The notes under the pieces: model-generated
Told to the model about the DNA's origin: nothing
What the model saw: only the letters and a program-made list of their open reading frames with translations
The model's database searches: none
Shown here: positions 58,766 to 64,000 of the stretch, one piece after another
Layout: every line of letters begins with the position of its first letter
How positions within the stretch are numbered: position 1 is the first letter of the stretch
DNA from: Rhodococcus sp. 105337
Lineage (GTDB): Bacteria; Actinomycetota; Actinomycetes; Mycobacteriales; Mycobacteriaceae
Reading direction: 5' to 3'
Assembly (NCBI RefSeq): GCF_012844225.1
Contig: NZ_JABAGQ010000001.1
Span: 682,001 to 746,000, forward strand
DNA: 64,000 nucleotides
Program-made: the position numbers and the translations under genes

Positions 58766-60367
58766 AGTTCGAAGACGAAAGGTAGAAAGCCTTGCCCCAC
58801 TTCACCAAACCGGCCGAGGGAAGCTGGACCGAGCACTATCCCGAACTCGGTACCGCCCCGGTCGACTACACCGACTCCATCGACCCCGAATTCTTCGAAG
58901 CCGAACGCGAAGCCATCTTCAAAAAGACCTGGCTCTACGTCGGACGCGTCGAACAACTCCCCCGCACCGGCAGCTACTTCACCAAAGAACTCCCCTCCGC
59001 CGGCCCCGGAACCTCCCTGATCATCGTCAAAGGCAACGACGGCAAGATCCGCGCCTTCCACAACGTCTGCCGCCACCGCGGCAACAAACTCGTCTGGAAC
59101 GACTTCCCCCAGGAAGAAACCGCCGGCAGCTGCAAGCAGTTCACCTGCAAATACCACGCCTGGCGCTACAGCCTCGAAGGCGAACTGACCTTCGTCCAGC
59201 AAGAAGGCGAATTCTTCGACCTGGACAAGAAGGACTACGGCCTCAAAGACGTCCGCTGCGAAACATGGGAAGGGTTCATCTACATCAACCTCGACCCCAA
59301 CGCCATCGCACTGGTCGACTACCTCGGCGACTACGCCAAAGAACTCGAAGGCTACCCCTTCGACAAGATGACCGAGGTCTACAGCTACCGCTCCGAAATC
59401 GGCGCCAACTGGAAGCTGTTCATCGACGCCTTCGCCGAGTTCTACCACGCACCGATCCTGCACATGAAGCAAGCGGTCAAGGAAGAAGCCGAAAAGCTCG
59501 CCGGCTACGGCTACGAGGCCCTGCACTACGACCTCCAGCCCCCGCACTCGATGATCTCCTCCTGGGGCGGCATGGCACCGCCGAAGGACCCCAACATGGT
59601 CAAGCCCATCGAACGCGCCCTGCGCTCGGGCCTGTTCGGACCCTGGGACAAGCCCGACATCGAGGGCCTCGACGAACTGCCCAAGGCACTCAACCCCGCC
59701 AACTTCCACAGCTGGGGCCAGGACAGCTTCGAGTTCTTCCCCAACATGACCCTGCTCATCTGGGAGCCGGGCTGGTACCTGACCTACAACTACTGGCCCA
59801 CCGCTGTCGACAAGCACATCTTCGAAGCAAGCCTGTACTTCGTCCCCCCGAAGAACGCCCGCGAGCGCCTCGCACAGGAACTCGCCGCAGTCACCTTCAA
59901 GGAATACGCCCTTCAGGACGCCAACACCCTCGAAGCCACCCAAACGATGATCGGCACCCGCGCGGTGACCGAATTCCCCCTCTGCGACCAGGAAATGCTC
60001 CTGCGCCACCTCCACAAAACCGTCGCAGACTACGTCAAGGAGCACCGCGATGCCGCTGCCAACTGAGTTCTCCGACCTCGAGCCCTACGCCGACTGGGCC
60101 CTGGCCACCGAACCCGAGCGCTACGCCAAGCGCCTCGCCTCGACCATGCCCGAAATGCAGCAGTTCTACGACGCCGCCTTCGCACGCCTGGAAGACGCCA
60201 TCACCTACTGCGACAAGTTCGACCTCGACGACCTGCCCGACGACGCACGCAGCCTCATGCACCTGATGCAGTCGCTGGTCATGGTCTCCTTCCCCATCGA
60301 AGTCTGGAAACAGCCCCGCGTCCCCGACAGCGGCGCCGCCTGGGCCACCATCACCAAAGAACCGGTG
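58766..60367 (+). repeat. 1,602-bp direct repeat, copy 2
   Basis: This is the second copy of the unit described at 54651-56252. It begins with a remnant of the CMD gene end (FEDER plus stop, 58766-58785) with no CMD gene before it, so this copy is the derived one. It ends within the last two codons of the small gene, joining directly to the amidohydrolase gene. Confidence 0.95.
58792..60066 (+). CDS. Rieske non-haem iron oxygenase alpha subunit, copy 2
   Basis: Identical in sequence to the copy at 54677-55951: 424 residues, TTG start, the same Rieske and mononuclear iron residues. The surroundings differ. It has a separate operator pair (58660-58695) and heads a run of genes: 107-residue partner, amidohydrolase, SnoaL-like protein and two acyl-CoA dehydrogenase subunits. 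Extra dosage or separate induction would be reasons to keep two copies. Confidence 0.94.
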   Translation: MPHFTKPAEGSWTEHYPELGTAPVDYTDSIDPEFFEAEREAIFKKTWLYVGRVEQLPRTGSYFTKELPSAGPGTSLIIVKGNDGKIRAFHNVCRHRGNKLVWNDFPQEETAGSCKQFTCKYHAWRYSLEGELTFVQQEGEFFDLDKKDYGLKDVRCETWEGFIYINLDPNAIALVDYLGDYAKELEGYPFDKMTEVYSYRSEIGANWKLFIDAFAEFYHAPILHMKQAVKEEAEKLAGYGYEALHYDLQPPHSMISSWGGMAPPKDPNMVKPIERALRSGLFGPWDKPDIEGLDELPKALNPANFHSWGQDSFEFFPNMTLLIWEPGWYLTYNYWPTAVDKHIFEASLYFVPPKNARERLAQELAAVTFKEYALQDANTLEATQTMIGTRAVTEFPLCDQEMLLRHLHKTVADYVKEHRDAAAN

Positions 60368-60373
60368 GTGTGA
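60050..60373 (+). CDS. 107-residue protein coupled to Rieske oxygenase, copy 2
   Basis: The same as the gene at 55935-56258 except for the last residue (Val rather than Ile), because the repeat ends within its final codons. It overlaps Rieske copy 2 by 17 bp and is 4 bp from the amidohydrolase start. The reading frame closed neatly at the junction, so the gene remains intact. Confidence 0.8.
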   Translation: MPLPTEFSDLEPYADWALATEPERYAKRLASTMPEMQQFYDAAFARLEDAITYCDKFDLDDLPDDARSLMHLMQSLVMVSFPIEVWKQPRVPDSGAAWATITKEPVV

Positions 60374-60377
60374 GCGC

Positions 60378-61589
60378 ATGCTGACACTGAAGGCGGCCGG
60401 ACTACTCGATGTAGACACCGGCGAGATCATCCGACCGGGCATCCTGCGCATCGACGGCGACCGGATCGTCGGTGTCGGCGGCGAACCGGAGGGCGAGGTC
60501 ATCGACCTCGGAGACCAGATCCTGATGCCGGGATTGATGGACATGGAAGTCAACCTGCTGATGGGTGGCCGCGGCGAGAAGCCCGTCTACTCCACCGTGC
60601 AGGACGATCCGCCGCTGCGCATGCTCCGCGCCGTGGGTAACTCGCGTCGCACGCTGCGTGCCGGTTTCACCACCGTCCGCAACCTCGGCCTGTTCGTGAA
60701 AACGGGTGGGTACCTGCTCGACGTGGCACTGGGCAAGGCGATCGACGCCGGCTGGGTCGACGGACCGCGCATCGTGCCCGCCGGCCATGCGATCACTCCC
60801 ACCGGTGGACACCTCGACCCCACCATGTTCGCCGCGTTCGCACCCGGTGTCCTCGAGCTGACGATCGAGGAGGGAATCGCCAACGGCGTCGACGAAGTCC
60901 GCAAGGCGGTCCGGTACCAGATCAAGCACGGCGCGCAGCTCATCAAGGTCTGCGTCTCCGGTGGCGTCATGTCGCACACGGGACTTCCCGGAGCACAGCA
61001 CTATTCCGACGAAGAACTCCGCGCCATCGTCGACGAGGCGCACCGCCGTGGACTCAAGGTCGCGTCCCACACGCACGGCGCTGACGCCGTCCGTGCGGCC
61101 GTTGCCGCAGGTATCGACTGCATCGAGCACGGCTTCCTCATCGACGACGACGCGATCGACCAGATGGTGCAGAACGGCACGTTCCTCGTGCCGACGACGC
61201 GGCTCGCCGACGCGATGGACATCTCCCACGCCCCGGCCGATCTCCAGGCCAAGGCAGCCGAGATGTTCCCCAAGGCACGCACTTCGGTGCTTGCCGCGTA
61301 CAAGGCCGGCGTGAAGATCGCGGTCGGCACCGATGCACCTGCCATACCGCACGGCAAGAACGCCGACGAACTCGTCGCACTCGTCGACCGCGGCATGCCG
61401 CCGCTGGCAGTCATCCAGGCGGCGACCATCAATGCGGCCGAACTCATCGACGTGGACGACCGCGGCCGTCTCGCCGAGGGCCTGCTCGCCGACATCATCG
61501 CCGTTCCCGGCGATCCCACCGAAGACATCACCGTCACCCAGAACGTGCGGTTCGTGATGAAAGGCGGAAAGGTCTATGTCAACAACTGA
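60378..61589 (+). CDS. Amidohydrolase-family (PF01979) protein with altered metal motif
   Basis: A 403-residue amidohydrolase-superfamily protein. The barrel layout is clear: N-terminal composite sheet, PGLMDMEVNLL where PGxxDxHxH normally lies, a lysine in LIKVCVSGG, histidines in ASHTHGAD and IEHGF, and the Asp in VGTDAPAIPHG. The first two metal histidines are Glu and Asn here, so at best a mononuclear site of changed chemistry remains. It may be a lyase, a decarboxylase or a non-metal variant. It overlaps the SnoaL-like gene by 14 bp. Confidence 0.88.
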   Translation: MLTLKAAGLLDVDTGEIIRPGILRIDGDRIVGVGGEPEGEVIDLGDQILMPGLMDMEVNLLMGGRGEKPVYSTVQDDPPLRMLRAVGNSRRTLRAGFTTVRNLGLFVKTGGYLLDVALGKAIDAGWVDGPRIVPAGHAITPTGGHLDPTMFAAFAPGVLELTIEEGIANGVDEVRKAVRYQIKHGAQLIKVCVSGGVMSHTGLPGAQHYSDEELRAIVDEAHRRGLKVASHTHGADAVRAAVAAGIDCIEHGFLIDDDAIDQMVQNGTFLVPTTRLADAMDISHAPADLQAKAAEMFPKARTSVLAAYKAGVKIAVGTDAPAIPHGKNADELVALVDRGMPPLAVIQAATINAAELIDVDDRGRLAEGLLADIIAVPGDPTEDITVTQNVRFVMKGGKVYVNN

Positions 61590-61992
61590 CGACCTGGTCG
61601 AGATCAATCAGCTTCTCGCGCGTTACGCGGTGAACATGACCAAGGGCGACGTCGACGGTGTCGTGTCCGTCTTCACCCCCGACGGCACCTACAGTGCGTT
61701 CGGCGACGCGTTCCCCCTCGACCAGTTCCCCGAACTGGTCGCGGCGGCCCCGAAGGGCCTGTTCATGACCGGCACGGCGCTGGTGGAACTCGAGGGCGAC
61801 ACCGCGACGGGGACGCAGCCCCTGTGCTTCGTCGATCACGCGACCCACGACATGCGGATCGGGTACTACAACGACACCTACGTCCGCACCGAGGACGGGT
61901 GGCGGCTCCGGACCCGGGCGATGACCTTCATGCGTCGCAGTGGCGCACACGATTCGGGCATTCCGCACGCATTCGAGCGGCCCTCGGCATGA
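61576..61992 (+). CDS. SnoaL/NTF2-like protein (polyketide cyclase or dehydratase fold)
   Basis: A 138-residue alpha+beta cone-fold protein: LVEINQLLARYAVNMTKGD at the N-terminus, VSVFTPDGTY, and the strand DTYVRTEDGWRLRTRAM. Members bind ring compounds and act as dehydratases, isomerases or small oxygenase partners. It starts at ATG 61576 inside the amidohydrolase gene and overlaps the next gene by 4 bp. An active-site Asp/His pair is plausible but not certain. Confidence 0.86.
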   Translation: MSTTDDLVEINQLLARYAVNMTKGDVDGVVSVFTPDGTYSAFGDAFPLDQFPELVAAAPKGLFMTGTALVELEGDTATGTQPLCFVDHATHDMRIGYYNDTYVRTEDGWRLRTRAMTFMRRSGAHDSGIPHAFERPSA

Positions 61993-63077
61993 ACGTGACC
62001 GAGTTCAGGGACGCCGTACGCGCCTGGCTCGACGAGAACGACCTCCGGCCCGGCCCAGATCATTCGTTCGACGCACAGGTCGAACAGCTGGGCCGGGTCC
62101 GGCGTGCGTTGTACGACGCCGGCTGGATGCGTTACGGATGGCCCGAGGCGGTCGGTGGACTCGGCGGCGACGCGATGCTGCGGGCAGTGCTCGGCGAAGA
62201 GGTCGCGACCCGCGACCTCGCCGAACCCGGCATCTACTCGATGATCGAAGTGCTTGCGCCCACGATGATCTCGTACGCCCGGCCGGAGCTTGCGGCCGAA
62301 ATGGTTCCGAAACTGCTTCGCGGCGAGGAACAGTGGTGCCAAGGGTTCTCGGAGCCGGGCTCCGGGAGCGACCTCGCGTCGCTGTCCACACGGGCGGTAC
62401 AGCGCGGCGACGAGTGGGTCGTCAACGGCCAGAAGGTGTGGACCAGTCTCGCGCAGTTCTCCTCCCGCTGTGTCCTGCTCACGCGGACCGCGCCCGGGCA
62501 CGGGGGCATCACCGCGTTCTTCGTCGACATGGATACCCCCGGGATCACTGTGCGTCCGCTGCGGACCATGCACGGGGTCGACGAGTTCGCGGAGGTGTAC
62601 TTCGACGACGTCGTCGTCCCCGCCGACCGCATGCTCGGTAACCCCGGTGACGGGTGGAAGCTCGCGATGGATCTGCTCCCGCACGAGCGGTCGACGTGCT
62701 TCTGGCATCGGATCGCGTACCTGTTCACCCGGCTGGATCGGCTGGTCCAGGAGACGGACTCGGCGTCCGACGACGAACTCGGCGCCGCGTATCTCGCGCT
62801 GCACACCGTGCGGAGCCGGTCGTACGAGACGCAGCAACGCCTCGCGTCGGGCGCACCGCTGGGTCCCGAGACCTCGGTCGACAAGGTCCTTCTCGCGACC
62901 GCGGAGCAGCAATTGTTCGACACCGCCCGCGACCTTCTTCCCGGTGTGATCGAACTGTCGGACGGGGAGTGGCGCACCGAATTCCTGTATTCGCGCGCAG
63001 CGACCATCTACGGCGGTACCGCCGAAATCCAGCGGAACATCATCGCGCGACGGCTGCTCGGATTGGGGACCGAATGA
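61989..63077 (+). CDS. Acyl-CoA dehydrogenase, FadE alpha-type subunit of a heteromeric pair
   Basis: A 362-residue dehydrogenase with GFSEPGSGSDLAS, NGQKVWTS and C-terminal IYGGTAEIQRNI, in which the usual EGT is GGT. The following gene encodes a shorter related chain, overlapping by 4 bp. Actinobacterial heterotetrameric FadE pairs (ChsE1-E2 type) for sterol or cyclic acyl-CoA have this arrangement. It may dehydrogenate a bulky side chain. Confidence 0.9.
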   Translation: MNVTEFRDAVRAWLDENDLRPGPDHSFDAQVEQLGRVRRALYDAGWMRYGWPEAVGGLGGDAMLRAVLGEEVATRDLAEPGIYSMIEVLAPTMISYARPELAAEMVPKLLRGEEQWCQGFSEPGSGSDLASLSTRAVQRGDEWVVNGQKVWTSLAQFSSRCVLLTRTAPGHGGITAFFVDMDTPGITVRPLRTMHGVDEFAEVYFDDVVVPADRMLGNPGDGWKLAMDLLPHERSTCFWHRIAYLFTRLDRLVQETDSASDDELGAAYLALHTVRSRSYETQQRLASGAPLGPETSVDKVLLATAEQQLFDTARDLLPGVIELSDGEWRTEFLYSRAATIYGGTAEIQRNIIARRLLGLGTE

Positions 63078-63892
63078 CGACGTACAAGACCGCCCGGCCG
63101 AATGCGGCGGCGCTGGATCCCGAACTGGGTCTCCTGGCTGATGCGCTGCGGAAGACCATGGAGACCACCACCGGTGCCGCGCTCGATGCGGCACTCGTGG
63201 AACTCGGCTGGCCGGAAATGCTCGCCGAGATGCCGGAAGTGGCGATACCTCTCGTATTCGGGCTACTCGGGGAGACGGGTGCGCATGCACCCGTCGTCAA
63301 CGATGTCGTACTCGCCGAGGCAGGCTCCGGCATCGGTACCACCGTGCCGTTGCCCTACACCGGTAACCGGTGGATCGAGTGGTCCCGTCACGACCGGGAC
63401 ACCGAGGCTCTCGACGCCGAACTTCCTGTCGCCGTGGTGGAGTCCGGAAGCTCGATACCGGTGTCCGCCGGGCGACGGGCGCTCGGCTGGTGGCTGGTCG
63501 GTACGAGCCGGGCGATGCTGGACCTGGCCCGTACCCATGCACTCGACCGCACCCAGTTCGGCAAGCCCATCGCGGGTTTCCAGGCGGTGCGGCATCGGCT
63601 CGCGGAAACCTTCGTCGCCATCGAGGGCGCCGAGGCCACGCTGCATGCGGCCACCGACGACCTGGGCTCACTGCTCGCGAAAGCTGCGGCCGGCCGGGCC
63701 GCGATCCTCACCGCGCGTCATTGCCAGCAGGTCCTGGGCGGTATCGGATTCACCGCCGAGCACGACCTGCACCGGCATATCCGGCGCGCGCTCGTGCTCG
63801 ACGGCATGCTCGGCAGTTCCCGGGAGCTGACCCGGGAGGCCGGTGCCATCATCCGTGCCGGTGGGTCAGCGCCCCGTCTCGTCAACCTCTGA
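63074..63892 (+). CDS. Acyl-CoA dehydrogenase-like beta subunit
   Basis: A 272-residue chain, clearly shorter than normal FadE. It keeps the flavin-side segment RTQFGKPIAGFQAVRHRLAE and the LGGIGFTAEHDLHRHIRRA C-terminal helix, but lacks a complete N-terminal domain. This is the pattern of the partner chain in heteromeric FadE pairs. Shared active sites with the preceding chain are inferred. It is the last gene of the Rieske copy 2 run. Confidence 0.86.
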   Translation: MTTYKTARPNAAALDPELGLLADALRKTMETTTGAALDAALVELGWPEMLAEMPEVAIPLVFGLLGETGAHAPVVNDVVLAEAGSGIGTTVPLPYTGNRWIEWSRHDRDTEALDAELPVAVVESGSSIPVSAGRRALGWWLVGTSRAMLDLARTHALDRTQFGKPIAGFQAVRHRLAETFVAIEGAEATLHAATDDLGSLLAKAAAGRAAILTARHCQQVLGGIGFTAEHDLHRHIRRALVLDGMLGSSRELTREAGAIIRAGGSAPRLVNL

Positions 63893-63924
63893 AACACCGA
63901 CCTGCATCCCGGTCCGGCGAGGGA

Positions 63925-64000
63925 TCATGCCTTGGCCGGATCGGGATGGTTGGAGAACCACAGGCTTTCCTCGGTGAGCCGGCAACTCTTCCATCCGTCG
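63925..64000 (-). CDS. C-terminal end of an unknown gene, cut by window edge
   Basis: The minus strand is open from the window edge to a TGA at 63925-63927, giving the last 24 residues, ending FSNHPDPAKA. It is convergent with the preceding gene and 32 bp from it. The residues look like normal protein, but the family cannot be told. Confidence 0.4.
   Translation of the reverse strand, partial: DGWKSCRLTEESLWFSNHPDPAKA

Noticed and set aside
58606-60045. Long minus-strand open frame opposite the Rieske gene (also at 54557-55930)
   Set aside because: It is low-complexity (Val, Glu, Gly, Phe rich) and is produced by the strong third-position bias of the Rieske gene. It is duplicated only because the Rieske gene is.
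54600-60400. Composite transposon around the Rieske copies
   Set aside because: No transposase, no terminal inverted repeats and no target-site duplication were found at either edge. The repeat ends inside coding sequence.

Overview
The window is high-GC DNA with dense, overlapping operons (ATGA, GTGA and TGATG junctions), TTG and GTG starts, a mycofactocin-type SDR, several FadD/FadE-like proteins, 3Fe-4S ferredoxins of the CxxHxxC type, an F420-type LLM oxidoreductase and a DUF3263-like protein. This points to a mycolic-acid actinomycete, most likely Rhodococcus or a close relative. The genus is inferred; there is no rRNA or other marker. No tRNA, rRNA, CRISPR array, transposase or phage gene was seen.

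Layout. 1-4.5 kb holds general genes: a truncated beta-lactamase-family hydrolase, an M13 metallopeptidase, an M23 cell-wall peptidase and a crotonase. 4.6-9.1 kb is an acyl-CoA ligase, an amidohydrolase and a FadD3-like ligase. 9.2-16.3 kb (minus) is a dipeptide/oligopeptide-type ABC importer with an MFS exporter. 16.6-21.7 kb (minus) is a CoA-thioester operon: aldehyde dehydrogenase, CaiB transferase, HMG-CoA-synthase/DUF35-like protein and SCP-x thiolase. 21.9-30.3 kb (plus) is an oxidation block: TauD, two SDRs, ferredoxin, P450, a DUF35-thiolase fusion, a hydrolase and two HIBADH-family dehydrogenases. 30.4-32.9 kb is a ligase and an SDR. 32.9-39.6 kb (minus) runs LuxE-like, LuxC-like, aldo/keto reductase, aldehyde dehydrogenase, carboxymuconolactone-decarboxylase-like protein and HIBADH. 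A TetR gene follows. 40.4-42.5 kb (minus) has LLM, SDR and VOC genes. 42.6-46.7 kb (plus) has an acyl-CoA dehydrogenase, an APH-fold kinase, a crotonase and a quinone reductase. 46.8-53.8 kb (minus) has a TetR gene, an unknown gene and a beta-oxidation operon. 54.1-63.9 kb (plus) holds two copies of a Rieske oxygenase plus a 107-aa partner, around a P450/ferredoxin pair and a DUF1330 gene, then an amidohydrolase, a SnoaL-like protein and a heteromeric-type acyl-CoA dehydrogenase pair.

The genes read as a large catabolic island for a hydrophobic, probably cyclic or branched compound. Oxygenases (two P450s, Rieske, TauD) would hydroxylate it. Dehydrogenases and LuxCE-like enzymes would adjust alcohol/aldehyde/acid levels, and ligases or CoA transferases would make CoA esters. 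Acyl-CoA dehydrogenases, crotonases, thiolases and a likely retro-aldolase would then shorten the skeleton. The substrate cannot be named from sequence.

The most notable signal is an operator family, GAGAAY-NNN-RTTCTC. It recurs at eight promoter regions, at five of them as two copies whose centres are exactly 21 bp apart. This suggests one regulator, probably TetR-type and encoded outside the window, joins the scattered operons into one regulon. The second is an apparently perfect 1,602-bp duplication of the Rieske unit, whose left edge carries the last codons of an upstream gene and so shows which copy is ancestral.
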